From contig JAVYIG010006366.1 of the NCBI GenBank assembly GCA_035222895.1, positions 55,123 to 119,122 of the forward strand: a stretch of 64,000 nucleotides of DNA. The letters are read 5' to 3'. Below, piece after piece: positions 23,590 to 35,254 of this stretch. Numbering within the stretch: position 1 is the first letter of the stretch; each line of letters begins with the position of its first letter. A model generated the notes under the pieces. It did no database searches, was not told the DNA's origin, and saw only the letters and a list, made by a program, of their open reading frames with translations. This DNA is from Strongylocentrotus droebachiensis. Lineage: Eukaryota > Echinodermata > Echinoidea > Camarodonta > Strongylocentrotidae. Made by a program: the position numbers and the translations under genes.

Positions 23590-24735
23590 TTACAATAACA
23601 ATAAACAAATTTGCTCATTCAGATAACGGGTATATATCTCACATTCACACTTACATCAATACATATATAGGGCTTATTATATATTACCCGTTAGCCGATG
23701 TAACGCAATAAATATAGAAAGATTTTTGTGTTTTTTTAATTAATTGATACAGAAAAAATATCATACAGATATTGGCCTTCAAGACTTTCATTAACTCGTT
23801 TACATTAATTCACACGAATTTAGGCCGTATTTTTAGAGTTAACACAAACATAAATTTTATAGCGATTATCAAAACCATATTGCGGTGTGTGCTTCTGTTA
23901 TTAAAATCTATCTCTCAGATAACAGAATAAGTTCTATTCATATATTGATTTATAAATTATATGTTTTTAGTGTTAATTATTCACTCGCATGAGTATCTTT
24001 AGTCGAACATGTTGAAAGCACACTTAGAGCCAATACAAAAGATTGTGTAAATTATTTAATGACCCGATAGGCCTTTAGAAGCACATACTTCAGATACGTT
24101 CTATATGTGATAGATGCTATAGAAATAAAATTGGTTTACTTCAGTGCTGCTTTTATTAACATTTATCTCAGAGAGATATGAGGTCAAAATTTTTAATAAA
24201 TCTTAATTGATGTACGTGTACGCATATCATGTTATACTGAACAATTTACACTGAGATCAGTATGAAATCTAATTAAAGAACCGCGGTCAATATGAAATCG
24301 AAACCAACATGAACAAGGGCAACATGAGACTGAAACTTTCCTCCTAGAAGACATAAACATCTTCCAATGCATATCTATAAATTTTAACCTTTTGTTAGCA
24401 AACCCATTACCCTACGTGTAATCTTCATCGTCGACACTTGCTTTGGGTCTCCTATTTTCTTTATGATTAAAACAGACGATTGGTCATATGTTTATAATAA
24501 TTGCACTGCAATGCAAGATGATGCCAGTCATTCGCAGCCCATAGAGTCGATTAGGGTCTACTTCGACAGACAGGTAATATAGATTAAATTGCCTTATTCA
24601 AGAATTAGACTTTTGCCCACGATCTACGTCACTCGGTCTAGTATTCAAACCACTCGACTAAAACTTGCTCATAACAAATTGAATAAACTTATGTTTAGCA
24701 GCAGTAATCTTTTGTTTTTGTTAATAAGTAACAAA
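23590..24735. other. AT-rich intergenic stretch, no feature recognised
   Basis: No coding frame or repeat family could be supported. Confidence 0.4.
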
Positions 24736-25383
24736 CTACAGTGTAGGCTCTTTCAACTGTAACAGTATCTTGCAATATATAATTTGCAAAAGTAAACGCA
24801 TAAGAACAGTATTGTCTATGGTAAAAAATTGAATGGACTGATGTTTATAAACACATAAAACATAAATCACTTTTCTTTTATGGAAAATAAGAATTTCATA
24901 CGTAAGAACTATAAAACACCAATAATTATAACAATATCTGCTGTCTAAATCAATTTAGGGTGTCAGTTTCCTATTCACGTTTGGATTATGAATTTCAAGA
25001 ATAGGCCTATACCGATACGTGAGCATGTTTTTCTGAGACATGGTGATTCATGATGTGGAATATTCAATTCGAAAGAAATGTAGATCTATGTGATTACTTT
25101 CGTAAAGTGTATTTTTGTTTCCTCCTTTAAACCTAGACAAAGGCTTTGGAGAGCAGCAATGATAAATTAACGATGTTATGACGGTGCAAACATATAATAT
25201 AGAGTGTTTAGATAGGCGGGGTGAATTATGACATACAAGCATGACTTAATTAGAATCCATCAATATTTGGAAATAAATATGGTTTAATTGGTACATATGG
25301 ATAGGGACCGAAGAGACCGTTGATTGTTAAATGTCTATTAGTCGTAAATTTCTTAAATGTTAGAAGTCAAGGGATGAAGATGT

Positions 25384-25454
25384 ATTATAGGGAGAGAGGG
25401 GGTGGACAGAGAAAGAGAAAAAGAAAGAGAAAGAGAAAGAGAAAGAGAGAGCGC

Positions 25455-25490
<36 letters not shown>

Positions 25491-25503
25491 AAGAGAGAGA
25501 GAT
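25384..25503. repeat. GA/GAAA microsatellite
   Basis: An AAAGAG and (GA)n tract within the unit 2 upstream flank. The corresponding place in unit 1 (11270-11310) has only a short purine stretch, so the tract expanded in unit 2. Predicted Leu/Ser- or Arg/Glu-repeat frames here are artefacts. Confidence 0.9.
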
Positions 25504-25934
25504 CGGAGTTTATTTGTTCTGCTCCATAAAATACTTCCTTTTGCTCTACGTGACTTCCTCTGTACAATGCATTGTGACATCGTGGGGGTATGTCATGAAA
25601 TATTAGTTTAGAAAGAACACTGCCATCCATAATCGGGGCAGGAGGAGGGAAAATAATATTTGTATTCAGATACATCAACTACGAAACAAAGTGCGGTTAC
25701 GATAAAGTCATTATAAATGGAAAGTCTCTGAAATTGTGTATGATATAATTATGGATTCGTAAATGGCACAATGTGTCGACCGGCATTGTTTATTGCTGAT
25801 TGAAAGTATTTTTAGTGAGAACTAGAGACATTATAGGATGTCCATAGCCAAAGGCTTCGATAGACCATTCCCTAATAGCTAATTGGGATTATTTGTTCTC
25901 AAAGTAAAAGGAAAAAATTGTTCTGATTTACAAG

Positions 25935-26215
25935 GACCTACAAGGATAACAACTTTTATTTGTTATTAGCCAATAGGCAGATTGGGAATTGCCCGAAAGA
26001 AAGATTTGAATGTGGGTCATGATTACTGCAGTTTTTCTGTGTAAAATGAAAAAGCCCAGGGGCAATCCGCCTCTCTTCTGGAGGATATTCCGCCCCTTGT
26101 TTATTAATTTTCTGGATACGCCACTGTGCATACATCACAAGCCTAGTCATCTCCGGTTCCATTTAAATTTATATACGTATATCTACATATATATAGTGCA
26201 GTTGCGAACAACGGC
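25935..26215. repeat. Unit 2-specific insertion with CGCCACTG end
   Basis: Between sequences homologous to unit 1 near 11760 and 11815 lies extra DNA ending near GGATACGCCACTG (26101-26113), the end word of the poly-G family but without G runs. A short (TA)n stretch follows near 26171-26197. Confidence 0.45.
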
Positions 26216-26431
26216 CACTTCAGGTATTAACAGATAATACTTGTTAACACAACCAGTCCCTGTAATTCAGGAGAGTCCCAGATAGGCCAATCAAATTGGT
26301 ATGATGCTGCTCAGATAATGTTATGTAGTTTAATCTAATAAAGAGTAACAAACCATTTCGAGCATGATTCATTTAACATAAGACATTTTGTGGAACATAT
26401 AGTTCAGAGTCCTTGATTCTTTAATCCCTTT

Positions 26432-26531
26432 CTCCGGCTAATCCTATGTCGGTCTATAATCCGAACCGGATATACTCGCCCTCCGTTGTGGTCTCTACCT
26501 GAAAATCACATTAGAAACCGTATCCAAAATA
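26432..26531. promoter_or_regulatory. Strongly conserved 100-bp block upstream of TLR gene (unit 2)
   Basis: Partner of 11961-12060 (about 97 of 100 identical by eye, no indels), about 0.8-0.9 kb upstream of the predicted TLR exon acceptor at 27371. It was not found in unit 3, whose TLR copy is broken. Function unknown. Confidence 0.4.
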
Positions 26532-27747
26532 ATAGCAAACATTACTGCAAATACGGTGCAGTCTAGGTTTCTACGTTGACGGAACTGTATTATTTAAATA
26601 TTCTTTTAGAGATGGATATATTACCAGGGATTAAATAATAGTGACAGGAAATAGAATGAAGACAAATAACTACTTACTACAACGATCACCCTTACAAAGA
26701 TGATTTGGCAATGCTTTGAGAATCTTATTGGGAAGGGATCCATGTGAGAATTTCAGTTATGCAATTTAATGCGATTCTGAATCTCATCCTGACATAGTGT
26801 CATTGACAAAGATTATTCATTTAAAATAACATTCTACTGTTGATCACACTCATGAATTAGAAGTTTCTTTGTCTTTATCGGGATAAATAATTGAAGGGTA
26901 TAATATGTCTATATACAATGCTACAAAGCAAACAAAAAAAAACATATCATGACATTTCTACTTGACAGAGTAATCGATGAAATACTAACATTTCATTTTA
27001 CCACAAATAATCTGTTATAGTCTAGCATTTCAAACTGTCAACTTTCTCAAACAGCGATTACAGAAATTGGGACTTGTTATAACTTCCTCCTTAAAAACTT
27101 GTTATAACTTCCTCCTTAAAAATTAGCATTAGAATTAGCATTGGTGTGTGAGACATAATATTTTTGTGCACAATTATTTCAAAATAGGGATCGAAACTGG
27201 ACTGTAGTCTTACGAGAATAAATGCGGAAGTACTTTTTGTATAAATAGGAGCCACTTGAAATATTGAGACATGCATATAGTTTCATGAGACTGTTCACCA
27301 AAGAAAAGTACGTGGGTGTGTTTTAGTATGATTTGTACATGTATCTTATTCTCAGATTTTTGTTTCTACAGATCGTGACGTGACCATAGATGAACACAAA
27401 AACTTGAAAACGATCTAACAACATCCTTTTCGACCAGAATTCAGTGTTCTTCTCGGCGATCAAGGTGAAAAGGCAACAAGCTGACATTCCCTTATGATCG
27501 AATGAATCACAGCGGTACAACGAATTTCTAGTTTCCTGGTCAATTACTTTGGGACTGAACGCTTGGCAATGTTTGAGGCACTAGGTACGATGCCATTGTC
27601 ATTTCTAGAGTTTACAAAACTAAATGAAACACCCTCCTTTAATTGAATTTGATTGAGTGGAAATCGCGACCAGTTTTGGAAAGGTAAATATCACTTTAAA
27701 AAGGAACAGTGTTTGATGACACAGTGATAACAAAGTGGATAAGTGCA

Positions 27748-30525
27748 ATGGAGAGCATTGGACTGTTGAGGATCTGCTGTATGCTAGCATCTTCATTAAT
27801 GATGGATTCCATTGGACACACTGGAGCCTATGCTGCGGATTTAAGAGGGGTACCGTGTCATTATGAAACAACCAGCGAAGGTTTGAAAGCCATTTGTTCA
27901 CACCGCAACCTAACTGCGGTACCTGCTAACCTCACTGATGACATCACCGTGTTAAATCTCGCTTATAACCAACTGACCAAATTGACTAACACATCTTTCA
28001 GTAGCCTTCCTCATTTGAGGTACCTATATCTCAAGTCGAACAATATAAGTACCATTGAGTCGGGTGCCTTTCAAGCATTGCCTGAGCTTTGTTCAATCTC
28101 GCTCACAAATAACAATTTCACATCTCTACCGACTAATATTTTCTCAAGGAATCAAAATCTGCAAATTGTTGATCTCACAGCAAATCGATTTGTTAGTTTC
28201 CCTGGAAGCGCATTGAATTCTGTGCCTTCGTTGACTCAGTTGCGTTTGGGAAAGAACTTGTTGTCAAGCCTAAACTTTACAGGATGGAGAAGCAGAAACA
28301 TGACTACGCTTGTATTATCAACAAATAATTTCTCGTCTTTACACGAAGACGATTTTCTTCCCCTCAAGGAGACAAGAATTGACCTGATATCATTTATCAA
28401 GAACAACCTCACTTCGCTACAAAATGGTTTATTCCAACATCTTGAGGGCGTGCGAGAGATGCGTCTAACGGGCAATCAGATCCGCAATTTTAGCCTCCAT
28501 CCATTTCTGGGAATGTCTTCATTGGAAACTCTTAATGTCGCTGTAAACGTGATTACAGTGATTGAACCGCTAGCCCCTCTACCAAATCAGACATACGCGA
28601 TTCCTAACTTGACCTACCTGGACTTACAGGGCAATCGTATCCCTTCCATTCCCCCTCGTGCTTTCTGGGGTTTGGGCAATCTTATCAGACTTGATATACA
28701 CCAGAGTCGCATAGACACGTTGCAAAATGATTCATTTGAAGGACTTACGTCACTGGAAATTCTCGACTTGACGGGAAACCATCTTTTCTATGTCACCAAA
28801 GCTATGTTATTATTTAGCTCGCGACTTCAATCAGTGGTGCTATCGAGTAATTGGTTCACGGAGCTGAGTCCAAAGCAGTTTGATGATATAGCATCACTAA
28901 CCTCTCTTAATTTAGCAAGGTGCAGAATAACTGATCTCAGACCACAGCACGGGGGATGGAATCTGCGAAATTTAAAATTCCTGGACATATCGCATAACCG
29001 ACTTGTGCGCATCGAAAAGAACTCCTTTTATGGAATGACAAACCTCACAACTCTCGATATATCCAACAACCGATTATTAACAACAATTGAAAATGGAGCT
29101 TTTGCTTCCATTGGCCGTCTTCAGACTCTGAGTTTGTCATATTTGTCTTATTTGGGTCAGTTGCATAGTCCGTTCACGAATCTGAATAAGCTTACAATAC
29201 TGGACATGTCCCATACGTCAGTCGCATTGTCGTATGCACTCTTTACAGGGTTGTCCAATCTTAGGAGATTGAACATGCGGGGATCAGGGCTAACACTTTC
29301 CAGCTTCTGGGACTCCCATACGGAAGATCTTCCGGTGCTGTCCGCTCTATCAACGTTAGAACGTCTCTACCTCAAAGGAAACAAACTTGACAGGCTAAAA
29401 CCGGGAACATTTCAAGGTCTCCAAAACCTACAAAATCTTGAAATGGATAATTCTGACATCACGTCCCTAAATGAGGACATTTTCCTGAATCTGACATCGT
29501 TACAGTACCTTTCCATTGATGTAAATCACATCGCAGAACTGACATCTCGACACCTGGCTGATCTCAGCTCGTTAGTCGGTGTGTCCATAAAAAGCAACGA
29601 GATCAAAGGCTTAGCTTCAGACGTCTTCACAAATAACCCACACCTGTCATATCTATATATCTCGCACAACCATCTAACCACTGTCAAAGAAGGTACAGTT
29701 CTACCTAGACAAACACTGGATGTCTCCAACAATCCTTTCAGTTGTAACTGTGATTTTACATGGTTTATACATTGGATTAACAAAGCCGAAGTATCTATCA
29801 TCCATCCTGACCAAACGAACTGTTCATCTGTTTCTCTAGCACCATTTAAGAATCAGCCCATTCTTGCATTTGATCCTACCGAGGTCTGTGGACCTAAGGT
29901 CTGGGTCTACATTATCACGATCTTTGTTATTGTCACCTGTATCATGGTCTGTGTTGTGGCTTATCAAAGAAGATGGTTGATCAATTACAAATTATTCCAT
30001 CTGAAATTAGTATTTCTTGGCAGACGGGACGACCACGACGGACGAGAGAGGCTCGATTACGAGTACGACATCAACCTCGCTTTCGACGATGATGACGAAC
30101 AGTGGGTTAGGGGAATATTAAAACCTGGACTCGAAAAACGACTACCTGATTTCGACAGGATCGTGTGCGGGGATGACGACCTTCCGCTTGGAATGTACTA
30201 CATTGAGGCCATCACCGAAGTCGTCGAGCAAAGTTATAAAAGCATCCTGATCGTGAGCAATAGAGCCGTAGACAATCACTCGTTCATCAGCAGACTCCGT
30301 CTCGCGGTTGACCAAATGAATGAGGTCGAGCTAGAGAAGGTAATTTTGATATTCAAGGAAGACATTCCTGATGGGCGTTTACCATATCTTGTAAGGTTGT
30401 TCCTCAGTAAGAACAAACCGTATTATCGATGGTCAGAAGATAAATATGGACAAAAAATAATGTGGGAGAAACTAGTGCGGGAATTAGGATATAACAAGAA
30501 AATGAATGATATCTTACCTATCTGA
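27748..30525 (+). CDS. Toll-like receptor, copy 2 (intact)
   Basis: A 925-aa paralogue of the receptor at 13202 with the same architecture and numbering: signal peptide, LRR amino cap, about 20 or more LRRs, LRR carboxy cap, one transmembrane helix near 718-742 and a TIR domain near 771-915. The frame is open further upstream to a GTG, but the ATG at 27748 (MESIGLL) aligns with the other copies and is preferred. Differences from copy 1 concentrate in the LRRs, for example residues 165-170 read LRLGKN here and LSLEKN in copy 1. TIR changes are few (NIAF to NLAF, EVFEQ to EVVEQ, KLRIAV to RLRLAV). Box 3 is again MWEKL. The 3' flank matches copy 1 almost exactly for about 60 nt after the stop. 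Confidence 0.95.
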   Translation: MESIGLLRICCMLASSLMMDSIGHTGAYAADLRGVPCHYETTSEGLKAICSHRNLTAVPANLTDDITVLNLAYNQLTKLTNTSFSSLPHLRYLYLKSNNISTIESGAFQALPELCSISLTNNNFTSLPTNIFSRNQNLQIVDLTANRFVSFPGSALNSVPSLTQLRLGKNLLSSLNFTGWRSRNMTTLVLSTNNFSSLHEDDFLPLKETRIDLISFIKNNLTSLQNGLFQHLEGVREMRLTGNQIRNFSLHPFLGMSSLETLNVAVNVITVIEPLAPLPNQTYAIPNLTYLDLQGNRIPSIPPRAFWGLGNLIRLDIHQSRIDTLQNDSFEGLTSLEILDLTGNHLFYVTKAMLLFSSRLQSVVLSSNWFTELSPKQFDDIASLTSLNLARCRITDLRPQHGGWNLRNLKFLDISHNRLVRIEKNSFYGMTNLTTLDISNNRLLTTIENGAFASIGRLQTLSLSYLSYLGQLHSPFTNLNKLTILDMSHTSVALSYALFTGLSNLRRLNMRGSGLTLSSFWDSHTEDLPVLSALSTLERLYLKGNKLDRLKPGTFQGLQNLQNLEMDNSDITSLNEDIFLNLTSLQYLSIDVNHIAELTSRHLADLSSLVGVSIKSNEIKGLASDVFTNNPHLSYLYISHNHLTTVKEGTVLPRQTLDVSNNPFSCNCDFTWFIHWINKAEVSIIHPDQTNCSSVSLAPFKNQPILAFDPTEVCGPKVWVYIITIFVIVTCIMVCVVAYQRRWLINYKLFHLKLVFLGRRDDHDGRERLDYEYDINLAFDDDDEQWVRGILKPGLEKRLPDFDRIVCGDDDLPLGMYYIEAITEVVEQSYKSILIVSNRAVDNHSFISRLRLAVDQMNEVELEKVILIFKEDIPDGRLPYLVRLFLSKNKPYYRWSEDKYGQKIMWEKLVRELGYNKKMNDILPI

Positions 30526-31426
30526 ATGTGGTTTGGAATGTACATATAAATTCGTGATGTTATGAATGTAAGGCTTATCAGAATTGATTCTGTTTTTACA
30601 TCCAATTTCAATTCAAAGAGTTCACGGTTTAAAAAAAAAAAATCACCTTTTCCGTGTTTGCAGCAAAGAATAATTTATTGTAGTACAACTACACGCAATG
30701 ATATGCCTAGGTCGTTTCCAAGAAAAATGAAGTGTTATTCAGCCTCCAGACTGAGGTGCAAATTTTCTGACTGAGAGTAATGTTATTTTCAAGCCTTTGT
30801 TCACACTCGTATTTTATACAAGGTCTATTCTTTCCAAAGAGGTGCTATGCATTCTGTAACCATGTTATTTATTTATTTATTGGAAAACTACGACTGGTTT
30901 ATAAATCTCGTAGACAAATTTAGGCATCCTGCAAAAAGAATGGATTACAGGAAAAAAAATAGAGAAAAGGAGTAATGGAAGAGAGAAAAAAGAGGGAATG
31001 AAATCAATTCATGTTCGAAATATGCAATAATATTGTTATGTTCGCAAGTTTTAAATGGTGACGCTTAAGAATATTGGACTTCCCTTATATCTTTGTGTAA
31101 AAGTCTTTTCGATCATGATATAATGATGTACTTACGATTCATACACTACTGAAAAAACGAATAATTGGCAGGCATAATCATGCAGATACAATAAATTGAT
31201 GAAACTGGTATTTAAAAAAAAAATGTTTTCTGACTATTTGATCCTACAATGTATGATTATACTAAAATCTCTCAATAATGATTGCGCTTTCTAATTCTCA
31301 ATACGTGTGGTTCTCTTAAAAGTGAGGGAGAGAGAGCGTGTGTGTGTATGGGGGGGGGGTCGGTGTTATGGATGTACATGTGCCTGTTTCTTTCTACGAA
31401 CCAATCACACATTATATACGGTTCTA

Positions 31427-31752
31427 GGACAACTAACCCCTGGACAATAACCCCTGACCGATTAACAGCGAGACAATTACCCCCAAAGGACAATCATCCC
31501 CAAGAAGATTATCCCCCGGAAAATTACCCCCTGAGTCATGCAATTACCCGCGGAGGACAATAAACCTCTGGAATTTACCCTCTAATACAATCAAACCCTA
31601 GGTGTGTGAGGGGGGGGATCACACATGATGATATCTTGTCTTTTTGCAATTGTTGTAGTGATAATTGTCCACGGGGGGTAATTGTCCTGGGTGTGTATTT
31701 TTCCACAGGGTAATTGTCCTTGGGGGGGGGATTGTAAAGGGGGTGATTGTCT
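31427..31752. repeat. Foldback array of GACAATTACCCC motifs (unit 2)
   Basis: The shorter homologue of 17386-17799. The left half has ACAATTACCCC copies and the right half has GGGTAATTGTCC copies. Several right-half copies present in unit 1 are missing here. Confidence 0.65.
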
Positions 31753-31789
31753 TGATACGATCAGATACGTATATGGGGAGCGACCTTAA

Positions 31790-32167
31790 AGGGATCGTTA
31801 AAAAATGTTAAATCTGAGATACACGGCCCTACGTGTTATCAGTGTCTGTGATATGGTGTTAAATTGAATCCCTAAAAAAATTGCGCTTCAAATTGATCAA
31901 AAAGTGCTTCACAAAAGTAAAAAATCTTTGAGTGACCGGTTTTACCATACTCTTTTCCCCAAATAGACTGTAGTGTTATGAAAACCGTTTGGCAACCTGT
32001 TTTCAAAATTTATAATTCCAATCATAAATATCTTGATAATCAGACAGGTGATTGGCTTGTAAAAGTCATGGGGTTCCTGTCTGACCTAAAGGTCTATAAT
32101 TATCATTGCAGCATGAGCTAAATCCAAAATTTTGTTTCAGAATCTGAGACAAAGTTACCGGATCCCT
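31790..32167. mobile_element. TTAA-targeting non-autonomous DNA transposon (378 bp)
   Basis: Flanked by TTAA at 31786-31789 and 32168-32171. The ends are AGGGATCGTT and, on the other strand, AGGGATCCGG. Unit 1 has the empty site with a single TTAA at the same place (17831-17834, within GACCTTAATCGTCAC). The insertion therefore came after the units separated. Precise TTAA duplication is typical of piggyBac- or Kolobok-like transposases; none is encoded here. Confidence 0.85.
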
Positions 32168-32277
32168 TTAACCGTCACAACAAATTATTTTCAAACTGAG
32201 TCAACTTGTAGACGAAGACAGGGCTGATGGTACCACTAGACCTACTCACATTTCCCTCTTCTGTTCCGTGTTTCATC

Positions 32278-32316
32278 TTCCTCTCTCTCTCTCTCTCTCT
32301 CTCTCTTTCGCTCTCT
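32278..32316. repeat. CT microsatellite (unit 2)
   Basis: A (CT)n tract homologous in position to 17936-17980. Confidence 0.8.
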
Positions 32317-32589
32317 GTACAGTTCCATCATCACATAAAGATCCATGGACAAAAATACGTTGGTAAAGGGGCATAGGAATAAAAAGCATGCAGGATGCGA
32401 GGTACACACCTATGTCTACGAAAGCCTAGATGGCGCTGTTGTATGAACATGTTCTGTCCACACATGTACTTTGATCTGAAAAGAGGAAGATACAAAATCA
32501 TCCAGTGAATTTGGATGAAACCGGATAACGTTAATTTTGGTTTATACCAGCTACAAGTAACAATTATATCCACTAAGTTGTTGTAGTAT

Positions 32590-32610
32590 AAGTTGTACCA
32601 GTAGTAGTAA

Positions 32611-32643
<33 letters not shown>

Positions 32644-32722
32644 AAGTAGTAGTAGAAGTATAGTAATAATATGTGTAGGAGTAGCAGTATTAGTAGTGAT
32701 AGTAGTATAAATAGTGGTAGTT

Positions 32723-32767
<45 letters not shown>

Positions 32768-32791
32768 AAAGTAGTAGTATTATTATTAGTA

Positions 32792-32834
<43 letters not shown>

Positions 32835-32935
32835 AAGTAGTAGTAGAAGTATAGTAATAATATGTGTAGGAGTAGCAGTAGCAGTAGTGGTAGTAGTATT
32901 AATAGTATTAGTCGTAGTAGTAGTAGTAGTAATCC
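32590..32935. repeat. AGT trinucleotide microsatellite, left block
   Basis: Long (AGT)n with interrupted higher-order copies. GTAATAATATGTGTAGGAG occurs near 32662 and again near 32851. The segment with GATAGTAGTATAAATAGTGG near 32698 is repeated on the far side of the RT element near 34373. Confidence 0.9.
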
Positions 32936-32936
32936 T

Positions 32937-34295
32937 AAACCTCACTCAGTTCATTGAGGACGGGTATGAGAGTAAGCTAATCACCGGAGCTGCTTTCGTT
33001 GATCTCTCTGCTGCCTACGACACCGTGAACCACAGAATCCTTACCAGGAAGATCTTTGAGCTGACAAGGACGTGAGACTGACTGGACTCATCCAGACGTT
33101 GCTGTCCAATCGGCGATATTTTGTGGTTCTCAATGGGAATCGCAGCAGATGGCGCAGACAGAAAAATGGCCTACCACAAGGAAGTGTGCTCGCACCGTTA
33201 CTCTTTAACGTGTACACGAATGACCAACCGATCCACCCAAACACCAGGAGCTTCCTCTACGCCGATGATCTCTGCATCGCCAGCCAGGACCAGTCTTTTG
33301 TGAAGTTGGAGGAGTCCCTCAGTGATGCCCTGGCCGGTCTCATCCCATACTATGCGACCAACCACCTGAGAGCTAACCCTGATGAAACTCAGATAAGCGC
33401 ATTCCACCTCAAGAACAGGGATGCCAACCATCAACTAAGGATCAGCTGGTATGGGAAAAGGCTGAAGCACACTCCCAACGCAGTCTACTTAGGCGTCACA
33501 CTCGATCGCTCCCTTACCTACAAGAACCACATTGCCAACACAAAGGCAAAAGTTGGAGCCCGCAACAGCATCCTCAAGAAGCTAGCCAACACCAACTGGG
33601 GGACTGATGCCAGAACAATCCGGACGACAGCCCTCGCGCTTTGCTTCTCTGCTGCGGAGTATGCATCACCAGTATGAAGTAGGTCGGCCAATGCACCCAA
33701 GATTGACCCAGCTCTAAATTCATCTTGCAGAGCGATCACTGGATGCCTTAGGCCAACTAAAGTAGAAGACATCTACCTGCTCTGCGGTATTGCCCCTCCA
33801 CACGTCAGAAGGTTGGTCTTGTCCCAGAAAGAAAGGGACAAACAAGAAAACAATCCACTCCACCCACTCTTCGAACAACAGCCAGTGGGCAAGCGGCTCA
33901 AATCCAGACACAGCTTTCTGCACTCTGTAGAGCCTCTTAATACTAGCCCTCACAACCAAAGGATGACTTTGTGGTCTAACCACCTTCAGACCACTCTACA
34001 TAAACTCTCCCTCAGCCCGAAGGAATCCTCCGCAACCGGCTCCAGTGAGACTTTGCCTACCTGGCTTAGCCTCAACCGCCTAAGAACTGGCTACGGTCGA
34101 TGCAGAGTCCTAATGCAGAGGTGGGGTCTAGGAGACGAACAAACGGCATGTGAATGCGGCCAGGAACAGACAATGGAACACCTGCTAGTCTGCCCACTCC
34201 TGCCAGAGCCATGCACCCAAGATGACCTGGAAGCCGTGAATTGCCGTGCCAAAGCTTGTGTGGACCACTGGACGGGACTTGTGTAGTGACTCGAT
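32937..34295 (+). mobile_element. RT fragment of a Jockey/I-like non-LTR element inside an AGT microsatellite
   Basis: The element starts within RT motif A (AAFVDLSAAYDTVNH) and runs to the carboxy terminus and a short AAG-rich tail (34292-34300), flanked on both sides by AGT repeats. It is 5'-truncated. Base composition is clearly more GC-rich than its surroundings, which suggests recent arrival. Clade assignment is by motif style only. Confidence 0.8.
33072..34286 (+). pseudogene. Jockey/I-like reverse transcriptase, broken
   Basis: After a 1-base frameshift near 33065-33075 the frame reads NGLPQGSVLAPLLF, then catalytic FLYADD (about 33253-33270), then the thumb region. A TGA at 33675-33677 falls where the family usually has Trp (ASPVW). 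The frame then continues to 34286 through LNRLRTGYGRC and a CECG-H-C knuckle (near 34151-34193). With only two lesions in about 1.3 kb the copy is young but non-functional. Confidence 0.75.
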
Positions 34296-34399
34296 AAGAA
34301 GAAGAAGTAGTAATAGCAGTAGTAGTACTAGAAGTAGTTGTAGTAACAGTTGTAATAGTAGCAGTATTAGTAGTGATAGTAGTATAAATAGTGGTAGTT

Positions 34400-34437
<38 letters not shown>

Positions 34438-34440
34438 CTT
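34296..34440. repeat. AGT trinucleotide microsatellite, right block
   Basis: A continuation of the AGT array after the RT element, including a segment of about 50 bp (near 34357-34410) that matches the left block near 32682-32735. Confidence 0.85.
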
Positions 34441-35250
34441 CCTCTTCGCGGCTCTCTGCGTGATTAGTCAGGCCCGTAGAGATCTTTGGATCATGGTGGG
34501 GAGTAACCCAGTCCGGCGTGCTCGCCGTCGCCTAGCTCCCTAGACAAGCTCAAAATAATGTAAAATGTAGCATTACAACTATATAATTTACTGATTTGCT
34601 CTTATTCATCATTTCATTTTAATGCGCATTTTAAAAAAATGGTAGAATTAAACAAACCGTTCGTATTTAGTAGGCCGAAACATGATAAGTAATGTATGTG
34701 TGTCCTGTGCATTAGTAGGTATAGTATATGTGTATTTATGTATGTGTACATACAAAAAAAAGGACAGGTAGGGGAAAGGAAAAAAAATCATTCAAAATCA
34801 AACCTTTCGTATAATAGTAGGCCTATACATGATAATTAAGTAAGAAAAACTATCATATGGCTCTATTGTATAAGTAGATCCAGTCTTGGTATGTATGTAC
34901 ATGTGGGTATATATTATGTATCAATATGTATATATATATATATATGTATATATTTTTTTTTATTTTTTATTATTTTGTTAAAGCTCTTCTAATACAATTC
35001 GGAGCGTATCATGTAAGTGTTAACATAATCATAAGACAAGTCACTGTATATCCGTCTATATGCCCAATGCATGCTTCTGTTCTATTTGCTTGTGTCTCGT
35101 TTGGAAAAAGAGGGGAAAAGTGTTTAACAGTTTCTTCACTTGTTCTAACAGAACAACATCGGTCGAAACAACTAGCCAGAAATTACATTACGACTCGAAT
35201 ACCTCGACAAGACTTAGAAAACTAGATTTATTTATTCATGTTTTCTTTAT
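34441..35250. other. Intergenic stretch with TA repeat
   Basis: (TA)n occurs near 34928-34950. No gene or clear mobile element was recognised. Confidence 0.4.
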
Positions 35251-35254
35251 AAAA

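Larger units (their letters stand above)
24740..32465 (+). repeat. Tandem segmental duplication, unit 2 (contains second TLR gene)
   Basis: Collinear with unit 1 from about 9650 to 18100 and with unit 3 from about 38930 onward. The left-most block of units 1 and 3 (8475-9225 and 37560-38215) was not found upstream of 24740. Unit-specific insertions include the TTAA element at 31790-32167. Confidence 0.85.

Noticed and set aside
25353-25678. Arg/Glu-repeat and Leu/Ser-repeat frames
   Set aside because: Translations of a GA microsatellite.
27709-27747. Amino-terminal extension of TLR copy 2 from a GTG
   Set aside because: The other copies do not share it, and the ATG at 27748 aligns with the signal peptide start of copies 1 and 3.
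32331-33075. Long poly-Leu, poly-Tyr and poly-Ser frames on both strands
   Set aside because: They are translations of an AGT microsatellite.
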